Assembly (NCBI GenBank): GCA_964057225.1
Contig: CAXKVF010000072.1
Location: 372,001 to 436,000, forward strand
DNA: 64,000 nucleotides
Direction of reading: 5' to 3'
Source of the DNA: Auanema rhodensis
Lineage: Eukaryota; Nematoda; Chromadorea; Rhabditida; Rhabditidae
The translations under genes and the position numbers were made by a program. This document shows positions 26,753-39,264 of the stretch, in pieces (positions within the stretch are counted from its first letter, which is position 1; each line of letters starts with the position of its first letter). A model generated the notes under the pieces. The model made no database searches and was not told where the DNA came from. It worked only from the letters and a program-made list of their open reading frames with translations.

Positions 26753-28512
26753 GCATAAATTAAAGTTCACGTAAATTTCAAAGTCATGGTTACCATGAAC
26801 CAATATCAATAAAAATTTGTTTTTAGACTAATATGGACAAGGGGAATCTAATTTTGAAAACCGCATCTCTTTATCTTTCACGTGAAGCGAGTTACATACC
26901 AAGTGCACATCACGTGTACATTTAATTAGCATAAATTAAAGTTCACGTAAATTTCAAAGTCATGGTTACCATGAACCAATATCAATAAAAATTTGTTTTT
27001 AGACTAATATGGACATGGGGAATCTAATTTTGGAAACCGCATCTCTTCATCTTTCACGTGAAGCGAGTTACATACCAAGTGCACATCACGTGTACATTTA
27101 ATTAGCATAAATTAAAGTTCACGTAAATTTCAAAGTCATGGTTACCATGCACCAATATCAATAAAAATTTGTTTTTAGACTAATATGGACATGGGGAATC
27201 TAATTTTGAGAACCGCATCTCTTTATCTTTCACGTGAAGCGAGTTACATACCAAGTGCACATCACGTGTACATTTAATTAGCATAAATTAAAGTTCACGT
27301 AAATTTCAAAGTCATGGTTACCATGAACCAATATCAATAAAAATTTGTTTTTAGACTAATATGGACATGGGGAATCTAATTTTGAAAACCGCATCTCTTT
27401 ATCTTTCACGTGAAGCAAGTTACATACCAAGTGCACATCACGTGTACATTTAATTAGCATAAATTAAAGTTCACGTAAATTTCAAAGTCATAGTTACCAT
27501 GCACCAATATCAATAAAAATTTGTTTTTAGACTAATATGGACATGGGGAATCTAATTTTGAAAACCGCATCTCTTTATCTTTCACGTGAAGCGAGTTACA
27601 TACCAAGTGCACATCACGTGTACATTTAATTAGCATAAATTAAAGTTCACGTAAATTTCAAAGTCATGGTTACCATGCACCAATATCAATAAAAATTTGT
27701 TTTTAGACTAATATGGACATGGGGAATCTAATTTTGAAAACCGCATCTCTTTATCTTTCACGTGAAGCGAGTTACATACCAAGTGCACATCACGTGTACA
27801 TTTAATTAGCATAAATTAAAGTTCACGTAAATTTCAAAGTCATGGTTACCATGCACCAATATCAATAAAAATTTGTTTTTAGACTAATATGGACATGGGG
27901 AATCTAATTTTGAAAACCGCATCTCTTTATCTTTCACGTGAAGCGAGTTACATACCAAGTGCACATCACGTGTACATTTAATTAGCATAAATTAAAGTTC
28001 ACGTAAATTTCAAAGTCATGGTTACCATGAACCAATATCAATAAAAATTTGTTTTTAGACTAATATGGACAAGGGGAATCTAATTTTGAAAACCGCATCT
28101 CTTTATCTTTCACGTGAAGCGAGTTACATACCAAGTGCACATCACGTGTACATTTAATTAGCATAAATTAAAGTTCACGTAAATTTCAAAGTCATGGTTA
28201 CCATGCACCAATATCAATAAAAATTTGTTTTTAGACTAATATGGACATGGGGAATCTAATTTTGAAAACCGCATCTCTTCATCTTTCACGTGAAGCGAGT
28301 TACATACCAAGTGCACATCACGTGTACATTTAATTAGCATAAATTAAAGTTCACGTAAATTTCAAAGTCATGGTTACCATGCACCAATATCAATAAAAAT
28401 TTGTTTTTAGACTAATATGGACATGGGGAATCTAATTTTGAAAACCGCATCTCTTTATCTTTCACGTGAAGCGAGTTACATACCAAGTGCACATCACGTG
28501 TACATTTAATTA
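26753..28512 (+). repeat. 10-monomer block M153-M162, second copy
   Basis: Second copy of the M118-M127 series, 6160 bp downstream, with one private change I can see (106G in M155). Together with the 32-monomer pairing of M134-M143 and M166-M175 it shows that segments of several kilobases were copied as a whole inside zone B, with the offset drifting from 35 to 32 monomers in between. Confidence 0.7.
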
Positions 28513-31074
28513 GCATAAATTAAAGTTCACGTAAATTTCAAAGTCATGGTTACCATGAACCAATATCAATAAAAATTTGTTTTTAGACTAATATGGACAT
28601 GGGGAATCTAATTTTGAAAACCGCATCTCTTTATCTTTCACGTGAAGCGAGTTACATACCAAGTGCACATCACGTGTACATTTAATTAGCATAAATTAAA
28701 GTTCACGTAAATTTCAAAGTCATGGTTACCATGCACCAATATCAATAAAAATTTGTTTTTAGACTAATATGGACATGGGGAATCTAATTTTGAAAACCGC
28801 ATCTCTTCATCTTTCACGTGAAGCGAGTTACATACCAAGTGCACATCACGTGTACATTTAATTAGCATAAATTAAAGTTCACGTAAATTTCAAAGTCATG
28901 GTTACCATGAACCAATATCAATAAAAATTTGTTTTTAGACTAATATGGACAAGGGGAATCTAATTTTGAAAACCGCATCTCTTTATCTTTCACGTGAAGC
29001 GAGTTACATACCAAGTGCACATCACGTGTACATTTAATTAGCATAAATTAAAGTTCACGTAAATTTCAAAGTCATGGTTACCATGCACCAATATCAATAA
29101 AAATTTGTTTTTAGACTAATATGGACATGGGGAATCTAATTTTGAAAACCGCATCTCTTCATCTTTCACGTGAAGCGAGTTACATACCAAGTGCACATCA
29201 CGTGTACATTTAATTAGCATAAATTAAAGTTCACGTAAATTTCAAAGTCATGGTTACCATGCACCAATATCAATAAAAATTTGTTTTTAGACTAATATGG
29301 ACATGGGGAATCTAATTTTGAAAACCGCATCTCTTTATCTTTCACGTGAAGCGAGTTACATACCAAGTGCACATCACGTGTACATTTAATTAGCATAAAT
29401 TAAAGTTCACGTAAATTTCAAAGTCATGGTTACCATGAACCAATATCAATAAAAATTTGTTTTTAGACTAATATGGACATGGGGAATCTAATTTTGAAAA
29501 CCGCATCTCTTTATCTTTCACGTGAAGCGAGTTACATACCAAGTGCACATCACGTGTACATTTAATTAGCATAAATTAAAGTTCACGTAAATTTCAAAGT
29601 CATGGTTACCATGCACCAATATCAATAAAAATTTGTTTTTAGACTAATATGGACATGGGGAATCTAATTTTGAAAACCGCATCTCTTTATCTTTCACGTG
29701 AAGCAAGTTACATACCAAGTGCACATCACGTGTACATTTAATTAGCATAAATTAAAGTTCACGTAAATTTCAAAGTCATAGTTACCATGCACCAATATCA
29801 ATAAAAATTTGTTTTTAGACTAATATGGACATGGGGAATCTAATTTTGAAAACCGCATCTCTTTATCTTTCACGTGAAGCGAGTTACATACCAAGTGCAC
29901 ATCACGTGTACATTTAATTAGCATAAATTAAAGTTCACGTAAATTTCAAAGTCATGGTTACCATGCACCAATATCAATAAAAATTTGTTTTTAGACTAAT
30001 ATGGACATGGGGAATCTAATTTTGAAAACCGCATCTCTTTATCTTTCACGTGAAGCGAGTTACATACCAAGTGCTCATCACGTGTACATTTAATTAGCAT
30101 AAATTAAAGTTCACGTAAATTTCAAAGTCATGGTTACCATGCACCAATATCAATAAAAATTTGTTTTTAGACTAATATGGACTTGGGGAATCTAATTTTG
30201 AAAACCGCATCTCTTTATCTTTCACGTGAAGCGAGTTACATACCAAGTGCACATCACGTGTACATTTAATTAGCATAAATTAAAGTTCACGTAAATTTCA
30301 AAGTCATGGTTACCACGCACCAATATCAATAAAATTTTGTTTTTAGACTAATATGGACATGGGGAATCTAATTTTGAAAACCGCATCTCTTTATCTTTCA
30401 CGTGAAGCGAGTTACATACCAAGTGCACATCACGTGTACATTTAATTAGCATAAATTAAAGTTCACGTAAATTTCAAAGTCATGGTTACCATGAACCAAT
30501 ATCAATAAAAATTTGTTTTTAGACTAATATGGACAAGGGGAATCTAATTTTGAAAACCGCATCTCTTTATCTTTCACGTGAAGCGAGTTACATACCAAGT
30601 GCACATCACGTGTACATTTAATTAGCATAAATTAAAGTTCACGTAAATTTCAAAGTCATGGTTACCATGCACCAATATCAATAAAAATTTGTTTTTAGAC
30701 TAATATGGACATGGGGAATCTAATTTTGAAAACCGCATCTCTTTATCTTTCACGTGAAGCGAGTTACATACCAAGTGCACATCACGTGTACATTTAATTA
30801 GCATAAATTAAAGTTCACGTAAATTTCAAAGTCATGGTTACCATGAACCAATATCAATAAAAATTTGTTTTTAGACTAATATGGACATGGGGAATCTAAT
30901 TTTGAAAACCGCATCTCTTCATCTTTCACGTGAAGCGAGTTACATACCAAGTGCACATCACGTGTACATTTAATTAGCATAAATTAAAGTTCACGTAAAT
31001 TTCAAAGTCATGGTTACCATGCACCAATATCAATAAAAATTTGTTTTTAGACTAATATGGACATGGGGAATCTA

Positions 31075-31106
31075 TTTTGATTTTAGTTTAGTTTATTTTT
31101 TGGTTT
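31075..31106 (+). repeat. 32-bp T-rich insert in M177 (copy 1 of 6)
   Basis: A 32-base segment placed between monomer positions 98 and 99, making a 208-bp monomer. It has 23 T, 5 G, 4 A and no C, with an internal TTTAGTTTAGTTTA run. The motif ATTTTG occurs at both edges, once straddling the left junction and once as the normal continuation of the monomer, resembling a short target duplication or a microhomology join. It has no inverted ends and no coding content. It is the leftmost copy, and all six appear identical. Confidence 0.9.
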
Positions 31107-34098
31107 ATTTTGAAAACCGCATCTCTTTATCTTTCACGTGAAGCGAGTTACATACCAAGTGCACATCACGTGTACATTTAATTAGCATAAATTAAAGTTC
31201 ACGTAAATTTCAAAGTCATGGTTACCATGCACCAATATCAATAAAAATTTGTTTTTAGACTAATATGGACATGGGGAATCTAATTTTGAAAACCGCATCT
31301 CTTTATCTTTCACGTGAAGCGAGTTACATACCAAGTGCACATCACGTGTACATTTAATTAGCATAAATTAAAGTTCACGTAAATTTCAAAGTCATGGTTA
31401 CCATGCACCAATATCAATAAAAATTTGTTTTTAGACTAATATGGACATGGGGAATCTAATTTTGAAAACCGCATCTCTTTATCTTTCACGTGAAGCGAGT
31501 TACATACCAAGTGCACATCACGTGTACATTTAATTAGCATAAATTAAAGTTCACGTAAATTTCAAAGTCATAGTTACCATGCACCAATATCAATAAAAAT
31601 TTGTTTTTAGACTAATATGGACATGGGGAATCTAATTTTGAAAACCGCATCTCTTTATCTTTCACGTGAAGCGAGTTACATACCAAGTGCACATCACGTG
31701 TACATTTAATTAGCATAAATTAAAGTTCACGTAAATTTCAAAGTCATGGTTACCATGCACCAATATCAATAAAAATTTGTTTTTAGACTAATATGGACTT
31801 GGGGAATCTAATTTTGAAAACCGCATCTCTTTATCTTTCACGTGAAGCGAGTTACATACCAAGTGCACATCACGTGTACATTTAATTAGCATAAATTAAA
31901 GTTCACGTAAATTTCAAAGTCATGGTTACCACGCACCAATATCAATAAAAATTTGTTTTTAGACTAATATGGACATGGGGAATCTAATTTTGAAAACCGC
32001 ATCTCTTTATCTTTCACGTGAAGCGAGTTACATACCAAGTGCACATCACGTGTACATTTAATTAGCATAAATTAAAGTTCACGTAAATTTCAAAGTCATG
32101 GTTACCATGAACCAATATCAATAAAAATTTGTTTTTAGACTAATATGGACAAGGGGAATCTAATTTTGAAAACCGCATCTCTTTATCTTTCACGTGAAGC
32201 GAGTTACATACCAAGTGCACATCACGTGTACATTTAATTAGCATAAATTAAAGTTCACGTAAATTTCAAAGTCATGGTTACCATGCACCAATATCAATAA
32301 AAATTTGTTTTTAGACTAATATGGACATGGGGAATCTAATTTTGAAAACCGCATCTCTTTATCTTTCACGTGAAGCGAGTTACATACCAAGTGCACATCA
32401 CGTGTACATTTAATTAGCATAAATTAAAGTTCACGTAAATTTCAAAGTCATGGTTACCATGAACCAATATCAATAAAAATTTGTTTTTAGACTAATATGG
32501 ACATGGGGAATCTAATTTTGAAAACCGCATCTCTTTATCTTTCACGTGAAGCGAGTTACATACCAAGTGCACATCACGTGTACATTTAATTAGCATAAAT
32601 TAAAGTTCACGTAAATTTCAAAGTCATGGTTACCATGCACCAATATCAATAAAAATTTGTTTTTAGACTAATATGGACATGGGGAATCTAATTTTGAAAA
32701 CCGCATCTCTTTATCTTTCACGTGAAGCAAGTTACATACCAAGTGCACATCACGTGTACATTTAATTAGCATAAATTAAAGTTCACGTAAATTTCAAAGT
32801 CATAGTTACCATGCACCAATATCAATAAAAATTTGTTTTTAGACTAATATGGACATGGGGAATCTAATTTTGAAAACCGCATCTCTTTATCTTTCACGTG
32901 AAGCGAGTTACATACCAAGTGCACATCACGTGTACATTTAATTAGCATAAATTAAAGTTCACGTAAATTTCAAAGTCATGGTTACCATGCACCAATATCA
33001 ATAAAAATTTGTTTTTAGACTAATATGGACATGGGGAATCTAATTTTGAAAACCGCATCTCTTTATCTTTCACGTGAAGCGAGTTACATACCAAGTGCTC
33101 ATCACGTGTACATTTAATTAGCATAAATTAAAGTTCACGTAAATTTCAAAGTCATGGTTACCATGCACCAATATCAATAAAAATTTGTTTTTAGACTAAT
33201 ATGGACTTGGGGAATCTAATTTTGAAAACCGCATCTCTTTATCTTTCACGTGAAGCGAGTTACATACCAAGTGCACATCACGTGTACATTTAATTAGCAT
33301 AAATTAAAGTTCACGTAAATTTCAAAGTCATGGTTACCACGCACCAATATCAATAAAATTTTGTTTTTAGACTAATATGGACATGGGGAATCTAATTTTG
33401 AAAACCGCATCTCTTTATCTTTCACGTGAAGCGAGTTACATACCAAGTGCACATCACGTGTACATTTAATTAGCATAAATTAAAGTTCACGTAAATTTCA
33501 AAGTCATGGTTACCATGAACCAATATCAATAAAAATTTGTTTTTAGACTAATATGGACAAGGGGAATCTAATTTTGAAAACCGCATCTCTTTATCTTTCA
33601 CGTGAAGCGAGTTACATACCAAGTGCACATCACGTGTACATTTAATTAGCATAAATTAAAGTTCACGTAAATTTCAAAGTCATGGTTACCATGCACCAAT
33701 ATCAATAAAAATTTGTTTTTAGACTAATATGGACATGGGGAATCTAATTTTGAAAACCGCATCTCTTTATCTTTCACGTGAAGCGAGTTACATACCAAGT
33801 GCACATCACGTGTACATTTAATTAGCATAAATTAAAGTTCACGTAAATTTCAAAGTCATGGTTACCATGAACCAATATCAATAAAAATTTGTTTTTAGAC
33901 TAATATGGACATGGGGAATCTAATTTTGAAAACCGCATCTCTTCATCTTTCACGTGAAGCGAGTTACATACCAAGTGCACATCACGTGTACATTTAATTA
34001 GCATAAATTAAAGTTCACGTAAATTTCAAAGTCATGGTTACCATGCACCAATATCAATAAAAATTTGTTTTTAGACTAATATGGACATGGGGAATCTA

Positions 34099-34130
34099 TT
34101 TTGATTTTAGTTTAGTTTATTTTTTGGTTT
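34099..34130 (+). repeat. 32-bp T-rich insert in M194 (copy 2 of 6)
   Basis: Same insert at the same monomer position as in M177, 17 monomers plus one insert length away. The preceding eight monomers carry the same marker series as those before M177, so the insert was copied along with its neighbours and did not insert anew. Confidence 0.9.
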
Positions 34131-34834
34131 ATTTTGAAAACCGCATCTCTTTATCTTTCACGTGAAGCGAGTTACATACCAAGTGCACATCACGTGTACA
34201 TTTAATTAGCATAAATTAAAGTTCACGTAAATTTCAAAGTCATGGTTACCATGCACCAATATCAATAAAAATTTGTTTTTAGACTAATATGGACATGGGG
34301 AATCTAATTTTGAAAACCGCATCTCTTTATCTTTCACGTGAAGCGAGTTACATACCAAGTGCACATCACGTGTACATTTAATTAGCATAAATTAAAGTTC
34401 ACGTAAATTTCAAAGTCATGGTTACCATGCACCAATATCAATAAAAATTTGTTTTTAGACTAATATGGACATGGGGAATCTAATTTTGAAAACCGCATCT
34501 CTTTATCTTTCACGTGAAGCGAGTTACATACCAAGTGCACATCACGTGTACATTTAATTAGCATAAATTAAAGTTCACGTAAATTTCAAAGTCATGGTTA
34601 CCATGCACCAATATCAATAAAAATTTGTTTTTAGACTAATATGGACATGAGGAATCTAATTTTGAAAACCGCATCTCTTTATCTTTCACGTGAAGCGAGT
34701 TACATACCGAGTGCACATCACGTGTACATTTAATTAGCATAAATTAAAGTTCACGTAAATTTCAAAGTCATGGTTACCATGCACCAATATCAATAAAAAT
34801 TTGTTTTTAGACTAATATGGACATGGGGAATCTA

Positions 34835-34866
34835 TTTTGATTTTAGTTTAGTTTATTTTTTGGTTT
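34835..34866 (+). repeat. 32-bp T-rich insert in M198 (copy 3 of 6)
   Basis: Same insert, directly after the 90A+149G monomer M197. The same pairing (90A+149G monomer, then insert monomer) recurs at M212-M213. Confidence 0.9.
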
Positions 34867-35746
34867 ATTTTGAAAACCGCATCTCTTTATCTTTCACGTG
34901 AAGCGAGTTACATACCAAGTGCACATCACGTGTACATTTAATTAGCATAAATTAAAGTTCACGTAAATTTCAAAGTCATGGTTACCATGCACCAATATCA
35001 ATAAAAATTTGTTTTTAGACTAATTTGGACATGGGGAATCTAATTTTGAAAACCGCATCTCTTTATCTTTCACGTGAAGCGAGTTACATACCAAGTGCAC
35101 ATCACGTGTACATTTAATTAGCATAAATTAAAGTTCACGTAAATTTCAAAGTCATGGTTACCATGAACCAATATCAATAAAAATTTGTTTTTAGACTAAT
35201 ATGGACATGGGGAATCTAATTTTGAAAACCGCATCTCTTTATCTTTCACGTGAAGCAAGTTACATACCAAGTGCACATCACGTGTACATTTAATTAGCAT
35301 AAATTAAAGTTCACGTAAATTTCAAAGTCATAGTTACCATGCACCAATATCAATAAAAATTTGTTTTTAGACTAATATGGACATGGGGAATCTAATTTTG
35401 AAAACCGCATCTCTTTATCTTTCACGTGAAGCGAGTTACATACCAAGTGCACATCACGTGTACATTTAATTAGCATAAATTAAAGTTCACGTAAATTTCA
35501 AAGTCATGGTTACCATGCACCAATATCAATAAAAATTTGTTTTTAGACTAATATGGACATGGGGAATCTAATTTTGAAAACCGCATCTCTTTATCTTTCA
35601 CGTGAAGCGAGTTACATACCAAGTGCACATCACGTGTACATTTAATTAGCATAAATTAAAGTTCACGTAAATTTCAAAGTCATGGTTACCATGCACCAAT
35701 ATCAATAAAAATTTGTTTTTAGACTAATATGGACATGGGGAATCTA

Positions 35747-35778
35747 TTTTGATTTTAGTTTAGTTTATTTTTTGGTTT
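35747..35778 (+). repeat. 32-bp T-rich insert in M203 (copy 4 of 6)
   Basis: Same insert, followed by the series 87T, 44C, 88A. Here the insert monomer stands where the 155T monomer stands in the M186-M191 run, suggesting a crossover joined two different cassette phases. Confidence 0.9.
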
Positions 35779-36834
35779 ATTTTGAAAACCGCATCTCTTT
35801 ATCTTTCACGTGAAGCGAGTTACATACCAAGTGCACATCACGTGTACATTTAATTAGCATAAATTAAAGTTCACGTAAATTTCAAAGTCATGGTTACCAT
35901 GCACCAATATCAATAAAAATTTGTTTTTAGACTAATATGGACTTGGGGAATCTAATTTTGAAAACCGCATCTCTTTATCTTTCACGTGAAGCGAGTTACA
36001 TACCAAGTGCACATCACGTGTACATTTAATTAGCATAAATTAAAGTTCACGTAAATTTCAAAGTCATGGTTACCACGCACCAATATCAATAAAAATTTGT
36101 TTTTAGACTAATATGGACATGGGAAATCTAATTTTGAAAACCGCATCTCTTTATCTTTCACGTGAAGCGAGTTACATACCAAGTGCACATCACGTGTACA
36201 TTTAATTAGCATAAATTAAAGTTCACGTAAATTTCAAAGTCATGGTTACCATGAACCAATATCAATAAAAATTTGTTTTTAGACTAATATGGACAAGGGG
36301 AATCTAATTTTGAAAACCGCATCTCTTTATCTTTCACGTGAAGCGAGTTACATACCAAGTGCACATCACGTGTACATTTAATTAGCATAAATTAAAGTTC
36401 ACGTAAATTTCAAAGTCATGGTTACCATGCACCAATATCAATAAAAATTTGTTTTTAGACTAATATGGACATGGGGAATCTAATTTTGAAAACCGCATCT
36501 CTTTATCTTTCACGTGAAGCGAGTTACATACCAAGTGCACATCACGTGTACATTTAATTAGCATAAATTAAAGTTCACGTAAATTTCAAAGTCATGGTTA
36601 CCATGAACCAATATCAATAAAAATTTGTTTTTAGACTAATATGGACATGGGGAATCTAATTTTGAAAACCGCATCTCTTCATCTTTCACGTGAAGCGAGT
36701 TACATACCAAGTGCACATCACGTGTACATTTAATTAGCATAAATTAAAGTTCACGTAAATTTCAAAGTCATGGTTACCATGCACCAATATCAATAAAAAT
36801 TTGTTTTTAGACTAATATGGACATGGGGAATCTA

Positions 36835-36866
36835 TTTTGATTTTAGTTTAGTTTATTTTTTGGTTT
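36835..36866 (+). repeat. 32-bp T-rich insert in M209 (copy 5 of 6)
   Basis: Same insert, preceded by 88A, plain and 46A+120C monomers exactly as for M177 and M194. This supports descent by segmental duplication. Confidence 0.9.
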
Positions 36867-37570
36867 ATTTTGAAAACCGCATCTCTTTATCTTTCACGTG
36901 AAGCGAGTTACATACCAAGTGCACATCACGTGTACATTTAATTAGCATAAATTAAAGTTCACGTAAATTTCAAAGTCATGGTTACCATGCACCAATATCA
37001 ATAAAAATTTGTTTTTAGACTAATATGGACATGGGGAATCTAATTTTGAAAACCGCATCTCTTTATCTTTCACGTGAAGCGAGTTACATACCAAGTGCAC
37101 ATCACGTGTACATTTAATTAGCATAAATTAAAGTTCACGTAAATTTCAAAGTCATGGTTACCATGCACCAATATCAATAAAAATTTGTTTTTAGACTAAT
37201 ATGGACATGGGGAATCTAATTTTGAAAACCGCATCTCTTTATCTTTCACGTGAAGCGAGTTACATACCAAGTGCACATCACGTGTACATTTAATTAGCAT
37301 AAATTAAAGTTCACGTAAATTTCAAAGTCATGGTTACCATGCACCAATATCAATAAAAATTTGTTTTTAGACTAATATGGACATGAGGAATCTAATTTTG
37401 AAAACCGCATCTCTTTATCTTTCACGTGAAGCGAGTTACATACCGAGTGCACATCACGTGTACATTTAATTAGCATAAATTAAAGTTCACGTAAATTTCA
37501 AAGTCATGGTTACCATGCACCAATATCAATAAAAATTTGTTTTTAGACTAATATGGACATGGGGAATCTA

Positions 37571-37602
37571 TTTTGATTTTAGTTTAGTTTATTTTTTGGT
37601 TT
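37571..37602 (+). repeat. 32-bp T-rich insert in M213 (copy 6 of 6)
   Basis: The last insert of the window. No insert-bearing monomer is present in the 26.3 kb to its right, so M213 marks a sharp boundary between array subtypes. Confidence 0.9.
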
Positions 37603-37680
37603 ATTTTGAAAACCGCATCTCTTTATCTTTCACGTGAAGCGAGTTACATACCAAGTGCACATCACGTGTACATTTAATTA

Positions 37681-37856
37681 GCATAAATTAAAGTTCACGT
37701 AAATTTCAAAGTCATGGTTACCATGCACCAATATCAATAAAAATTTGTTTTTAGACTAATATGGACATGGGGAATCTAATTTTGAAAACCGCATCTCTTT
37801 ATCTTTCACGTGAAGCGAGTTACATACCAAGTGCACATCACGTGTACATTTAATTA
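37681..37856 (+). repeat. Spacer monomer M214
   Basis: A near-consensus monomer between the last insert-bearing copy and the first 8-monomer unit. I see no diagnostic variant in it. Confidence 0.8.
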
Positions 37857-39264
37857 GCATAAATTAAAGTTCACGTAAATTTCAAAGTCATGGTTACCAT
37901 GCACCAATATCAATAAAAATTTGTTTTTAGACTAATATGGACATGAGGAATCTAATTTTGAAAACCGCATCTCTTTATCTTTCACGTGAAGCGAGTTACA
38001 TACCGAGTGCACATCACGTGTACATTTAATTAGCATAAATTAAAGTTCACGTAAATTTCAAAGTCATGGTTACCATGCACCAATATCAATCAAAATTTGT
38101 TTTTAGACTAATATGGACATGGGGAATCTAATTTTGAAAACCGCATCTCTTCATCTTTCACATGAAGCGAGTTACATACCAAGTGCACATCACGTGTACA
38201 TTTAATTAGCATAAATTAAAGTTCACGTAAATTTCAAAGTCATGGTTACCATGCACCAATATCAATAAAAATTTGTTTTTAGACTAATATGGACATGGGG
38301 AATCTAATTTTGAAAACCGCATCTCTTTATCTTTCACGTGAAGCGAGTTACATACCAAGTGCACATCACGTGTACATTTAATTAGCATAAATTAAAGTTC
38401 ACGTAAATTTCAAAGTCATGGTTACCATGCACCAATATCAATAAAAATTTGTTTTTAGACTAATATGGACATGAGGAATCTAATTTTGAATACCGCATCT
38501 CTTTATCTTTCACGTGAAGCGAGTTACATACCGAGTGCACATCACGTGTACATTTAATTAGCATAAATTAAAGTTCACGTAAATTTCAAAGTCATGGTTA
38601 CCATGCACCAATATCAATAAAAATTTGTTTTTAGACTAATATGGACATGGGGAATCTAATTTTGAAAACCGCATCTCTTCATCTTTCACGTGAAGCGAGT
38701 TACATACCAAGTGCACATCACGTGTAAATTTAATTAGCATAAATTAAAGTTCACGAAAATTTCAAAGTCATGGTTACCATGAACCAATATCAATAAAAAT
38801 TTGTTTTTAGACTAATATGGACATGGGTAATCTAATTTTGAAAACCGCATCTCTTTATCTTTCACGTGAAGCGAGTTACATACCAAGTGCACATCACGTG
38901 TACATTTAATTAGCATAAATTAAAGTTCACGTAAATTTCAAAGTCATGGTTACCATGCACCAATATCAATAAAAATTTGTTTTTAGACTAATATGGACAT
39001 GGGGAATCTAATTTTGAAAACCGCATCTCTTCATCTTTCACGTGAAGCGAGTTACATACCAAGTGCACATCACGTGTACATTTAATTAGCATAAATTAAA
39101 GTTCACGTAAATTTCAAAGTCATGGTTACCATGAACCAATATCAATAAAAATTTGTTTTTAGACTAATATGGACATGGGGAATCTAATTTTGAAAACCGC
39201 ATCTCTTTATCTTTCACGTGAAGCGAGTTACATACCAAGTGCACATCACGTGTACATTTAATTA
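37857..39264 (+). repeat. 8-monomer HOR unit, copy 1 (M215-M222)
   Basis: Marker order: 90A+149G; 59C+120C+130A; plain; 90A+107T+149G; 120C+167A; 20A+46A+92T; 120C; 46A. The unit is 1408 bp and is followed at once by a second copy. Variants 59C, 130A and 107T occur only in this doublet. The 130A change (TTCACATGAA) is a CpG transition that destroys the CACGTG core. Confidence 0.9.

Larger units (their letters stand above)
4049..30976 (+). repeat. Zone B: M24-M176, variable-length cassette HOR
   Basis: Diagnostic variants recur in a fixed order but with variable spacing. The order is a monomer with 137A (usually with 46A), then 36A, then zero to several near-consensus monomers, then 44C, then 88A with 46A, then 120C (often with 105G). 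M107-M114 (18657-20064) show the 8-monomer form clearly. M115-M120 are a 6-monomer form and M121-M127 a 7-monomer form. This is higher-order structure that has been repeatedly lengthened and shortened. Late in the zone the cassette gains 155T and 87T monomers (from M130 and M140). All spacings are whole numbers of monomers and no indel occurs in this zone. Confidence 0.85.
30977..37680 (+). repeat. Zone C: M177-M213, insertion-bearing monomers
   Basis: All six 208-bp monomers of the window (M177, M194, M198, M203, M209, M213) lie here, among ordinary 176-bp copies that still carry zone B markers. Insert-to-insert distances are 3024, 736, 912, 1088 and 736 bp, each a whole number of monomers plus 32. 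M167-M179 match M184-M196 at a 17-monomer offset (3024 bp). M189-M198 match M204-M213 at a 15-monomer offset (2736 bp including three inserts). Monomers with 90A+149G, the hallmark of the right half, first appear here (M197, M212). The zone is thus a transition between two array types. Confidence 0.85.

Noticed and set aside
31075-31106. The 32-bp insert as a transposable element
   Set aside because: It is too short, lacks inverted ends and coding content, and occupies the same site in all copies, which is explained by copying of one event.
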